This document shows, piece by piece, positions 55,982 to 64,000 of a stretch of 64,000 nucleotides of DNA. The stretch lies in contig CAXHTR010000007.1 of assembly GCA_964019655.1 (NCBI GenBank), positions 434,001-498,000 on the forward strand, written 5' to 3'. This stretch comes from Perkinsela sp. pyNocScin1. Taxonomy: Eukaryota; Euglenozoa; Kinetoplastea; Prokinetoplastida; Perkinselidae. Positions within the stretch are counted from its first letter, which is position 1, and the number at the start of each line of letters is the position of its first letter. The position numbers and the translations under genes were made by a program. The notes under the pieces are model-generated. The model was not told the DNA's origin. It saw nothing but the letters and a program-made list of their open reading frames with translations, and did no database searches.

Positions 55982-56821
55982 ATGCTCTGCGCTTTCGTCA
56001 CTGCCGACACCGCTCTCGGTCGATTTGACCCCTCGATGCTCAGCCCACAGGACGCTATGGAGCTCCTCGCCGCTGGCCTGGACGAAGAAAGCCAACTGAT
56101 GTTCCAAGATGATACCGCCGCATTTCTCGACCTGTGCAATTGGCTTGGGGTCATATGTAAAGCTGATCACAGCGCAAAGCGCATCGAGTGGCACACTCGG
56201 GCGCTTCGCTCACACAAATTTTTCGGAACGATGAATATTGCGCTTCTTCCTGAAGCTGTAGATTCCATTCGAATCATAAAGCACCCAGTTGAAGGGACCA
56301 TTGATGCAGGCACACTTCCAAGCGCCTTGCGGCACATTGATTTGAGCGATTGCAGATTTGAGGGGTCGGTTGCGTTTGAAGCGATGCCAAAGTCGCTCAT
56401 TGAAATACATCTGCCGAACAATGCCCTCACAGGAAGCATACATCTGACAGATCTTCCACCAAAGCTCACACATCTTGATCTCGGTAACAATGCATTTTCC
56501 GGGGGAATCGATTTGGAAAGTCTGCCCGCGTGCCTCAGGCTCCTACAGCTCAAGCATAATCATCTCTGCGGAACGCTGTCTTTCGCGAATCTTCCTAGAA
56601 AATTGAATTTTCTCGATGTCGGTGACAACAATTTCACCGGAAGTTTAAACACTGACCATATTCCCAGAGCGATGATGACACTCACCATTCGAGGGAACGA
56701 TTTCACAGGGACACTCAACCTCAGAAGTGTCCCAATAGGGTGCACTATCTTCCGCTCGAGGCGGTCATTTTCGAAGGAGGAGCCAAAGCACAACCCGAAC
56801 CTTGTTGTCGTCCAAAAATAA
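55982..56821 (+). CDS. Secreted LRR protein, family 1, xLxVV tail
   Basis: 279 aa. MLCAFVTADTALGRFDPSMLSPQDAMELLAAGLDEE is a textbook N-terminus for the family. Cap intact (FLDLCNWLGVICKADHSAKRIEW). Seven LRRs (NNALTGSIHL, NNAFSGGIDL, HNHLCGTLSF, DNNFTGSLNT, GNDFTGTLNL). The tail is HNPNLVVVQK, of the PxLKVI type. No C-terminal anchor. Confidence 0.93.
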   Translation: MLCAFVTADTALGRFDPSMLSPQDAMELLAAGLDEESQLMFQDDTAAFLDLCNWLGVICKADHSAKRIEWHTRALRSHKFFGTMNIALLPEAVDSIRIIKHPVEGTIDAGTLPSALRHIDLSDCRFEGSVAFEAMPKSLIEIHLPNNALTGSIHLTDLPPKLTHLDLGNNAFSGGIDLESLPACLRLLQLKHNHLCGTLSFANLPRKLNFLDVGDNNFTGSLNTDHIPRAMMTLTIRGNDFTGTLNLRSVPIGCTIFRSRRSFSKEEPKHNPNLVVVQK

Positions 56822-57026
56822 GAAAAATGCGTTTCACCTGCACATGATATCATGAAAGGCGTTGAAAGGGCTCAAAAAGTGGCACACCGAGGTTTCATAT
56901 ATAACGCTCTCTATGTTCTGAAGGTGTGAAAGAGTGCTTGATGTGAAATTTATCGAGTGTATGACCTTAAAGTGCACAAAAGATCCATACATTAACATTT
57001 TCATCCACACATAGTATTCCCTACAA

Positions 57027-57911
57027 ATGAATCTCTTTATTACCGCCCTCGACCACACCCTTGGCCGCTTGGACTACGATGGTCTCTCTGACCAAGCACG
57101 CATGGAAATTCTCATTGACGGTGCCTGCCCTGACTTCAAAGCCATCGTATCTGATGAAAACACGGCATTTAAGGATGTTGCAGACTGGCCCGGCGTCACA
57201 AGCAACGCCGATGGGCAAGTCACTGAAATAAACTTTTCACCTTTCGGTGGGCTAAGAAGGCGTATCGAGAACGCGATGGATGGAACTGTCCACCTTGAGT
57301 TTTTGCCTCCAAATCTCACGCATTGTGACATGCCACAGATGCAGGCACGAGGCACACTCGAAACAGCGAAGCTCCCACAGAATCTCATAAACTTTGCCAT
57401 CGATGTTAACGACTTTCATGGCACTGTGGACTTTGCTGCGCTTCCGAAGAGTATTGAGCTGTTCAACATTTCGCATAATAATTTTTCAGGTAGCTGCGAT
57501 TTGACGCACCTGCCGAGTACCCTAAAGTACCTTCTGCTTTCAAGCAATCGTTTATCCAGGGAAGTCAACTTGACGAGTTTGCCGACACAGATGCGATATA
57601 TCTCTCTAAGCAGTAATAATTTTACGGGAGAACTATGCCTTGATCACCTCCCAGAGACACTCAGAGAGCTATCGCTGTTCAAAAACCAATTTTCGGGAAA
57701 ATTTCAGCTCCGACGGCTCCCACGGGACCTTCAAGATCTTGAGGCACATGAGAACAGTTTTGCAGGGACTGCAGTGCTCGACAGTGCTGTGGGCACGATA
57801 GGGGTTTCGGCCTTGGTGAGTTTATTTGACTGCAATATTGAGGCAATCGTTGACGAGAATGGCGATACACATAAAAAAGAAAAATCGATATTGAGCATAT
57901 TGGAAGAGTAG
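57027..57911 (+). CDS. Secreted LRR protein, family 1, IVDE tail
   Basis: 294 aa. MNLFITALDHTLGRLDYDGLSDQARMEILIDGA. The cap has lost its cysteines (AFKDVADWPGVTSNADGQVTEI), one replaced by Ser. An Arg-rich loop (GLRRRIEN) precedes the first repeat. Seven to eight LRRs (HNNFSGSCDL, SNNFTGELCL, KNQFSGKFQL). End: GTAVLDSAVG, then IEAIVDENGDTHKKE. Confidence 0.92.
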   Translation: MNLFITALDHTLGRLDYDGLSDQARMEILIDGACPDFKAIVSDENTAFKDVADWPGVTSNADGQVTEINFSPFGGLRRRIENAMDGTVHLEFLPPNLTHCDMPQMQARGTLETAKLPQNLINFAIDVNDFHGTVDFAALPKSIELFNISHNNFSGSCDLTHLPSTLKYLLLSSNRLSREVNLTSLPTQMRYISLSSNNFTGELCLDHLPETLRELSLFKNQFSGKFQLRRLPRDLQDLEAHENSFAGTAVLDSAVGTIGVSALVSLFDCNIEAIVDENGDTHKKEKSILSILEE

Positions 57912-58076
57912 GTGCAGTGAGGATTGAGACAATGCTTCAAAATCTATGAAGCGTCCTGAAATTCAAATGATCTGAATAATGAGAAACATGAAGTTTTTAT
58001 GAAATCTATTCGCATAGTCACGTTTCTTCACCACGCATGAATTTTTTGTTTTCACCTCATTTCTTATGCCTGATTG

Positions 58077-59537
58077 ATGAATCGAATGATTTTATTCACT
58101 GTCGATCCAGAAGCACTGGGACGCGTCGATCACAGCACGCTTTCGCAGCTCTCTCTTCTCGAGCTTCTCCTCAACGACAATAAAAGCACCATTGGGTACA
58201 AGGCTGATAAAGTAACCAAGGACATCGAAGATTGGTCTGGTGTGGGCCTTTACAACGATAAATCTGTGAACGCAATCAACTGGTCTGGGCCGAGTCTACA
58301 TGGCATACGGCGCCGTTCTACTAGAGCACCGAATACAAAGCCCATCCAGCTACAGTGGATTCCAGAGACGGTTCAAAACTTTTGTGTGACAAATATGCAT
58401 ATCGATGAGTTTTCCTTTCGCTTCTTCCCTCAGAACACCGAAAGCATCATCGTGCGGCTGTGCTCCGCTGTTGGCACCTTTGAGAGCTCGATAATTCCTC
58501 GAAAAGTGAAAACAGTCATCCTCGACAGCAATCAGCTCGATGGAAGCCTCAAAGCCGCTGCACTACCCCCATCGCTCGAAATTCTTTTGGTCTGCAGAAA
58601 CAAACTGTCTGGCGAGATCCAATTCGCAGATTTACCGAAATCACTTCGAACCTTTGCTGTCCGGCACAATAATTTTTCGGGAAGTGTACACCTGAAAGAT
58701 CTTCCCCCCTCGATTGAATTTTTGGACATTGCGCACAACGCATTTACAGGAGAAATTCTATTCCCGATGTACAGTGGGAATAGCAACCAGGTCATCGGCG
58801 CCATGCGCATACACCACAACCGTTTTGAGGGGCCAATACGATACACTGGGGGACACATGGAAAAGCTCATCGCAGATGGATTGGCTTTTGACTTCAATAA
58901 TCCACCGTATGTGCACTGTGTCTGCAACAAATTTACTTCGATCGACTGGGGCAGCATGCAGCCAGTGAATCACCTCGAGGCCCAGCACAATGCGCTGCAG
59001 GGGACATTCGATACAGATTTGGTATCTGAAAATATGAAGTTCCTGAATGTCAGCCACAACCAGCTCGCAGGAAGTCTTGACCTCAGTGGATTCACAAAAT
59101 GTTTTGAATATATCACAGAATTCAGCGCGTCGGACAATTCACTGACGGGTAGTTTGAATTTTCTCCTACTTCCACCAAATCTGCAGCGCATCAACCTCGC
59201 ACACAACCACTTTCATGGGAAATTGGAATTCGGAGATCGCATGCCAGTTGCGCTCTTCCTCGAGAACAATGGGCTGACATCTGTGGCACTTCCACTGCAT
59301 ATAGCGGCGAATGTGCGATGGCTTTCAATTGCGAACAATGCGATCCTTCAGGAGAAAATTGTATTGCATGGGGTGACACAAGACATACAATTGATCGACT
59401 TTTGTGGAAATTCGATCGACCGTATTGAAGATGCAGATGGGGAGCTCATTGCCAATAATAGCATTTTGTATGCGAAGGGAAGAGATGTTGAGAAGAAAGT
59501 GATTCTTGAGAAGCTTCGATGGACGAAGATTGAATGA
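58077..59537 (+). CDS. Secreted LRR protein, family 1, interrupted array, WTKIE tail
   Basis: 486 aa from the ATG at 58077; the ATG at 58086 (MILFTVDPEALGRVD) is more family-like. LSQLSLLELLLNDN, a cysteine-free cap (VTKDIEDWSGVGLYNDKSVNAINW), then a basic insert (IRRRSTRAPNTKP). About five LRRs precede a ~75-residue stretch that breaks the repeat (IHHNRFEGPIRYTGG, YVHCVCNKFTSIDW). About six LRRs follow, ending NSIDRIEDADGELI and a unique basic tail VILEKLRWTKIE. The gene at 59924 has every one of these features: a tandem pair with its own architecture. Confidence 0.92.
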   Translation: MNRMILFTVDPEALGRVDHSTLSQLSLLELLLNDNKSTIGYKADKVTKDIEDWSGVGLYNDKSVNAINWSGPSLHGIRRRSTRAPNTKPIQLQWIPETVQNFCVTNMHIDEFSFRFFPQNTESIIVRLCSAVGTFESSIIPRKVKTVILDSNQLDGSLKAAALPPSLEILLVCRNKLSGEIQFADLPKSLRTFAVRHNNFSGSVHLKDLPPSIEFLDIAHNAFTGEILFPMYSGNSNQVIGAMRIHHNRFEGPIRYTGGHMEKLIADGLAFDFNNPPYVHCVCNKFTSIDWGSMQPVNHLEAQHNALQGTFDTDLVSENMKFLNVSHNQLAGSLDLSGFTKCFEYITEFSASDNSLTGSLNFLLLPPNLQRINLAHNHFHGKLEFGDRMPVALFLENNGLTSVALPLHIAANVRWLSIANNAILQEKIVLHGVTQDIQLIDFCGNSIDRIEDADGELIANNSILYAKGRDVEKKVILEKLRWTKIE

Positions 59538-59923
59538 GATGGAGTAGACATGTGACTGCGGTGTGGACAAGATACGTTTCAGTAAAAAGGGGTGGACCGA
59601 CGATAAATCATCTCAGGTATGCATAAAACAGGCAGCAACATACCTCCAACACCCGGGTAACGAGTCTTATGAGATAACTCAAATGTACACTCTACTCTTC
59701 AAGATCTACACTTCAAGACCGAGGACTTGTATTGATGATGATGGCCATATGGGTAAAACTTCACGCAGAAATTGTGGAAAACAATCAAGTTAAGCAGTGA
59801 AATCAATGGCACTTTTAAATTACTTATCAAGCGATTCACCGCCATTTTGTAATCTGTGGAATATTCAAGCTCATCTTCCTTTTCCTTCATTATATCTATT
59901 TTTACCTTCCAGAGCATCAAATA
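59538..59923. other. Intergenic, no gene seen
   Basis: 386 bp. CT-rich stretch at 59870-59910 before the next ATG. Nothing else recognised. Confidence 0.55.
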
Positions 59924-61333
59924 ATGCAAATCTTTCCATTCACCATCTCACTCCTCTCTTCCGCCGACGAGCCCACCACCGCTCGCGTCACCCGAGAAAC
60001 GCTCTCCCAACAGACTCTGATGGAGCTCTTCCTCAACAATCCGTACAGCGACATCGGCTACACCGACGACGGAAACGCCAAAGTGCTCAAATACTGGCAC
60101 AACGTCTACCGAAACAAGGCCGGCGACGTCGTAGAGATCCGATGGGCCGAAGAGCCAAATTTCGCATTCGACGCCCGCCAGCGAGTTGCGCAAGCAGCCA
60201 CCCAGCCTATCCTCCTTGAGTGGCTCCCGTACACTGTCCGAGTGCTCAGCATCTGGCGCCTACGCGTTCAGAAATTTGACGCAAATTTCATTCCACTCCA
60301 AGCACAGCGAATCACGCTAGACAACTGCAGCATGGAAGGCACACTTGAAACAGCTGACCTCCCCAGCGGCCTCCGAGACCTCTCACTCAGCGCCAATGCC
60401 CTTAAGGGGACCGTCGACCTGACGCAATTGCCGAAGAAGCTCCGCTTCCTCACGCTCTCAAAAAATTCTTTCTCAGGCGGAATCGACTGCTCTCGGCTCC
60501 CATTCGAGCTCGAGTCGCTCGACCTCAGCAACAATCTTTTCTGCGGAAATCTGAAAATCCCCATGTACTGCGGCGCTGAGCGAGAAATGCCCGGCGTAAT
60601 GTTCATTCACCATAACTATTTTCATGGGGCTATCATCTACACTGGGTCCCAGGTGAACCGCCTCTTCCAGGGGAGAGACACGCAAAAGTATAACCACCCG
60701 GCATTTCTGTACTGTGTGGCCAACGAATTCACTTCGATCGACTGGGAGAGCCTTCTACCTGTTATTCAGCTCGATGCGAGCCGAAACTCGCTCGAAGGTC
60801 ATCTGGATACAAAAGAAATCTCTCGGTACATGCAGTATCTCAATTTGAACACCAATCGGCTCTCGGGGAGCATCGACTTGACTTCCTTCACGCAGTGCTT
60901 TCTGAGCCTGCACGAGTTCAGCGCGGCGCACAATGCGCTCTCGGGGACGATATGCCTCGATTTTTTGCCGCCGAACCTCCAGCAGATCGACCTGTCGCAT
61001 AACCAGCTCACAGGGGTAATCAAAATTGGCTTCACTGCGCCACACACCATTCTGCTGCAATCGAATGCCTTTGAGGGCCTTGAGATCGGCGCGAAGCTGA
61101 ATGAGAGCATCATGGACGTCTCTGTGGCGGATAATGCTATTAAGACAGAGGCTGTGGCCTTTGGACAGATACCGTTTGGGTTGTATGTGTTTGATCTCCG
61201 GGGGAACTCGATAGCGAAGTGCGTTGGCGCGGACGGGGAAGCTCTGGAGGACCCGCGGATCAAGTATGACGAGGGAAACGCGGAGCAGCGGCAGGGGTAT
61301 CTGAATAAGCGGCGCTGGACAGAGATAGCATAG
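59924..61333 (+). CDS. Secreted LRR protein, family 1, interrupted array, WTEIA tail
   Basis: 469 aa. MQIFPFTISLLSSADEPTTARVTRETLSQQTLMELFLNN. The cap is cysteine-free (VLKYWHNVYRNKAGDVVEIRW). The array parallels the gene at 58077: LRRs, then a non-repeat stretch with IHHNYFHGAIIYTG and LYCVANEFTSIDW, then LRRs (HNALSGTICL, HNQLTGVIKI), NSIAKCVGADGEAL and a basic tail ending RRWTEIA. Cys-V-A/C-N-x-F-T-S-I-D-W is the best-conserved part of the interruption, suggesting a defined island domain and not random decay. Confidence 0.92.
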   Translation: MQIFPFTISLLSSADEPTTARVTRETLSQQTLMELFLNNPYSDIGYTDDGNAKVLKYWHNVYRNKAGDVVEIRWAEEPNFAFDARQRVAQAATQPILLEWLPYTVRVLSIWRLRVQKFDANFIPLQAQRITLDNCSMEGTLETADLPSGLRDLSLSANALKGTVDLTQLPKKLRFLTLSKNSFSGGIDCSRLPFELESLDLSNNLFCGNLKIPMYCGAEREMPGVMFIHHNYFHGAIIYTGSQVNRLFQGRDTQKYNHPAFLYCVANEFTSIDWESLLPVIQLDASRNSLEGHLDTKEISRYMQYLNLNTNRLSGSIDLTSFTQCFLSLHEFSAAHNALSGTICLDFLPPNLQQIDLSHNQLTGVIKIGFTAPHTILLQSNAFEGLEIGAKLNESIMDVSVADNAIKTEAVAFGQIPFGLYVFDLRGNSIAKCVGADGEALEDPRIKYDEGNAEQRQGYLNKRRWTEIA

Positions 61334-62099
61334 CTAGGAGGAAGTGAATTTTTGTGTTTGTCTTTTGTAGAGTGATTTTTGTCTGAAGCGTAAACTTTGG
61401 GTGTGCGTCGATCGGTACTCCAATTTTGTGGTCTTAGTATTCATGAAATGAGAGATTTGGAAACAATGGTAAGATTTTATTGTATAAAACGTATCCTTTC
61501 GACTTAGGGACTTTGAGATGCAAAGAAAAATTTGCAAGAGGTTTCCACGCTCTGCAATTAAAATATCTTTTGACTGCTACTCGATGATTGTGTATTTTCA
61601 CAATTATCCATTGTGAAGTCATAATTTCAGGCATGCGGAATTTTGAAGGATTCTGAAGTTATCAGCCCGACAATAGTACTGAGACTTACACCATATTGCA
61701 ATTGGCTGCATCCGAAAAATTGCTCGCTTCAGAGGAAAGAGTTCTTTGACATGGAAGAAACATACACTTCTTTTGATAGACCGTTCGAGAACTTTATTTT
61801 GACTGCATAAGCCTATCCTATTGTGGGGAAAGAAGAAAAGCACCGCTCGCTTTCGCATGAATACTCCTAGAGATTATCGTCACCTGGCTTCACGCTATGA
61901 CTCGGCTTTATCGTGCAAATTCCACTTTTTGATAGATAACTATGTTTTTCATCAATTCACGTCAATTTTCGAAATCACGCCAAAGCTATTCAGCCGCATC
62001 ATCGACTGTGGAGATCATCGACCATCATCATACATGCAACAAGGTTGATTGTTCATATACACAATGTCCTGAAATTCTTTGCCATTTCGGTTCATCTAT
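61334..62099. other. Intergenic, no gene seen
   Basis: 766 bp, AT-rich. I found no relic, repeat or RNA gene in it. Confidence 0.5.
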
Positions 62100-62978
62100 A
62101 TGACTTTCCAAATGATCATTGCCCTCTTTCTCAACACCAACGACCCGTCCATCGGACGCTTCGACCAGAGCTCGCTCTCCGACCAGACGCGCATGGAAAT
62201 CGCTTTCGACGGTATTGGCACGAGGCAAAAAGTTGACTTCGGCATCTTTGGCGATAATGGTGAGTATAATGACTTTTGCGCATTGTCATGGGTCGACTGC
62301 AATGAAGATGGTCACGTGCTCAAAGTCTCACGCGTGGGCTTCGTCGCTGATGGCACAGTTTCGCTTGACTTTCTGCCACCGATGCTAACGGAGTTTTGCA
62401 TTCAGAACCAAGTGTGCAACGATGGTCTTCGCATTCAAGGGACAGTAAACACGGCTACGCTCCCAGAATCACTCGAGTCGTTCATTGTTCAGTACCACAA
62501 GCTCAGTGGGACTGTCGACCTGGTTGGGCTCCCACTAGCGCTCACAAAGTTCAAACTCGGTGATAACGCGTTTGAGGGGACCTGTGATCTTACCCGATTG
62601 CCACCAAAATTGGAGATTCTGTGCCTATACAAGAACAAATTCAGCGGGTCTGTCTCTCTGCGTTCGCTTCCTGCGTCCATTCAGTCCATTTACATGGACA
62701 GGTGTCAGTTCAGTGGCGAACTTTTCCTAGATAAACTCCCCAAGGACATGAAGGACCTTGACGTCTCGAGCAATGCGTTTCAAGGGTCCTTTGTGCTCCT
62801 TGGGAGAGAGAAAGTGATCAAAGTGTACGCACGGCACAACGCGTTTCGAGGCAAGGCCATCGTGTGCAAAGTGAACGCACATCAAGTTAAGCTTCAGGGG
62901 AATAGCGTGGAGTCGGTCTATGATGAGCATGGGCAGCGGTACGAACCGTATAAAGAGAAGCAAATGATGCGCATGTGA
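62100..62978 (+). CDS. Secreted LRR protein, family 1, VYDE tail
   Basis: 292 aa from the ATG at 62100; the ATG at 62112 (MIIALFLNTNDPSIGRFD) is equally possible. LSDQTRMEIAFDGIG, cap EYNDFCALSWVDCNEDGHVLKV, with two extra residues between the first Cys and Trp. About seven LRRs (DNAFEGTCDL, KNKFSGSVSL, RCQFSGELFL). End: GKAIVCKVNAHQVKLQGNS, then VYDEHGQRYEPYKEK, a variant VVDE cap. Confidence 0.92.
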   Translation: MTFQMIIALFLNTNDPSIGRFDQSSLSDQTRMEIAFDGIGTRQKVDFGIFGDNGEYNDFCALSWVDCNEDGHVLKVSRVGFVADGTVSLDFLPPMLTEFCIQNQVCNDGLRIQGTVNTATLPESLESFIVQYHKLSGTVDLVGLPLALTKFKLGDNAFEGTCDLTRLPPKLEILCLYKNKFSGSVSLRSLPASIQSIYMDRCQFSGELFLDKLPKDMKDLDVSSNAFQGSFVLLGREKVIKVYARHNAFRGKAIVCKVNAHQVKLQGNSVESVYDEHGQRYEPYKEKQMMRM

Positions 62979-63168
62979 GTCAGTACCGGCCGTGGAGATC
63001 CCACAGTAGAATGGATTGATGAAATTAAGATGAAAGCAGTAAGAATTTGCTGCGCTCATGAGATAATACAGCAGATTATAATTGAACTTGAAAGTTAAAG
63101 TATTCAGGCCTCCTCGACTTCTGAAATCGCATTTATTTTTCATATCGAATATCTAATCTTCTCACTCA

Positions 63169-63864
63169 ATGCTCCTATTCCCTCTTTGCTGCATCGACAC
63201 CTATCTAGACGATGAATTCTACACCAGCCTCATGCAGGAAAGCCTCATGTATAGCTTTTGCGGAAGAAACGGCGACTTTCTCGTCCGAACAGTCATCGAC
63301 GGGGCAATGCGGGCAGTCTGCAATGGGAACCGATCGAATTGGCGACACGTCGAGTGCGTTAGTGGCCAGGTCAAATCCATTAACTTCATTTCCGAGTATA
63401 ACCCAGATTTCAAGATTGAGTACCTCCCGAATTCTGTGGAGCACTTTGAAATCACGTCATCACGCTTGTGGGCACAAATAGAGACGCGGATGCTTCCAGC
63501 AGCGCTGCGCAAAATCGACGTGAGCATGAATCAAATTTTTGGGACATTCGATTTGACGACGCTACCTGTGCAAATTGAGCGAGTCTGCGCAACGGAAAAC
63601 AGAATCACGGACGTTGGCAGCCTTTGCCATTTACCAGCAACCGTGAAGGAAATTGACATGCGATGGAATGCCATCAAGAGGGGAACACTATACTTCAGTG
63701 ATATACCGGAAGGACTTGAGGAATTTAATTTTCGCAAGAGTGGAATATCGTATCTTTGTGAGGTCCCATCTCGTGACGGGGATCGCTCAGTGGAGTTTGA
63801 AGTAAGAAAGCTCGTGATACGCCGTGTGATTGCGTGTGGAATCGCACGATCGAAAACTGAATAA
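63169..63864 (+). CDS. Secreted LRR protein, family 1, divergent
   Basis: 231 aa. MLLFPLCCIDTYLDDEFYTSLMQESLMYSF replaces the GRFD/SDQ block. Cap: CNGNRSNWRHVECVSGQVKSINF, both cysteines kept. Five LRRs (MNQIFGTFDL; ENRITDVGSLCHLP; WNAIKRGTLYFSDIP). The last merges into SGISYLCEVPSRDGDRS, then a basic end (RKLVIRRVIACG). In layout it pairs with the genes at 34 and 4712. Complete within the window. Confidence 0.88.
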   Translation: MLLFPLCCIDTYLDDEFYTSLMQESLMYSFCGRNGDFLVRTVIDGAMRAVCNGNRSNWRHVECVSGQVKSINFISEYNPDFKIEYLPNSVEHFEITSSRLWAQIETRMLPAALRKIDVSMNQIFGTFDLTTLPVQIERVCATENRITDVGSLCHLPATVKEIDMRWNAIKRGTLYFSDIPEGLEEFNFRKSGISYLCEVPSRDGDRSVEFEVRKLVIRRVIACGIARSKTE

Positions 63865-64000
63865 GAATAGATGTATGAGACCATAAAGTAATGATCACAA
63901 ACTAATTCAGACCGATTTACCTCGAGTGAGGTTTTTTGCATTTTATTTGGCTCCAGATGTGATCACTGCAAAAGTGGAAAACAGCCAAAGTAGGGATTGT

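Noticed and set aside
1-64000. CRISPR array or bacterial operon organisation
   Set aside because: No spaced direct repeats of the right size, no Shine-Dalgarno sites; the synthetase is of eukaryotic/archaeal type.

Overview
This looks like nuclear DNA of a unicellular eukaryote with intronless genes. A kinetoplastid-type flagellate is the best guess. No gene shows an intron. Genes lie in same-strand blocks, and many starts follow pyrimidine-rich stretches that would suit trans-splicing, although no spliced-leader gene is visible. Standard TAA, TAG and TGA stops are all used. I cannot name the species from sequence alone; small-genome kinetoplastids such as Perkinsela or a bodonid are possibilities. 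The two housekeeping genes (aspartyl-tRNA synthetase at 50.1-51.8 kb and a 2H phosphoesterase at 53.3-53.9 kb) are eukaryotic in type.

Almost everything else is one huge paralogous array. Family 1 has 37 apparently intact genes and 5 broken ones. Each encodes a short hydrophobic N-terminus ending in Ala-Asp, a conserved segment (GRFD..., then S-D-Q-x-x-M-E-L), a plant-like LRR N-cap (C-x-W-x-G-V-x-C-D..G.V..I.W), and then 5 to 26 leucine-rich repeats of 23 residues (LPxxLxxLxLxxNxFSGxxxLxx). They end in one of a few C-terminal caps: IVDExGE, (N)PxLKVI, or K-K-x-D-x-R-V. None has an obvious C-terminal membrane helix, so they look secreted or lumenal. Family 2 (37.2-46.3 kb, minus strand) has two intact and three broken genes. 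These carry an N-terminal helical-looking region (KRELLxxHRA...), then RNI-like cysteine-containing LRRs, and have no signal peptide.

Layout: 0-20.2 kb plus strand (family 1); 20.3-22.6 kb minus; 23.9-31.2 kb plus; 32.0-49.0 kb minus (families 1 and 2 mixed); 50.1-63.9 kb plus. The switches are convergent at about 19.3-20.3 and 31.2-32.0 kb, and divergent at 22.6-24.0 and 49.0-50.1 kb. The divergent regions are the longest gene-free stretches, as expected if transcription is polycistronic and starts there.

The array is invaded by small non-autonomous DNA transposons. A 768-bp hAT-type element with a perfect 8-bp target duplication splits the gene at 12991-14336. A 653-bp element with TTGCAAC ends splits its paralogue at 34637-35933. 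A 176-bp hAT MITE sits at 25005, and two hAT-like MITEs abut at 19456-19807, sharing a target site. The most unusual non-coding signal is a 24-nt block present three times (31413, 33198, 49141). Each copy folds into a small hairpin and is followed, at a fixed spacing, by a second hairpin whose stem sequence differs in every copy but remains paired. That is the signature of a structured RNA or regulatory element I do not recognise.
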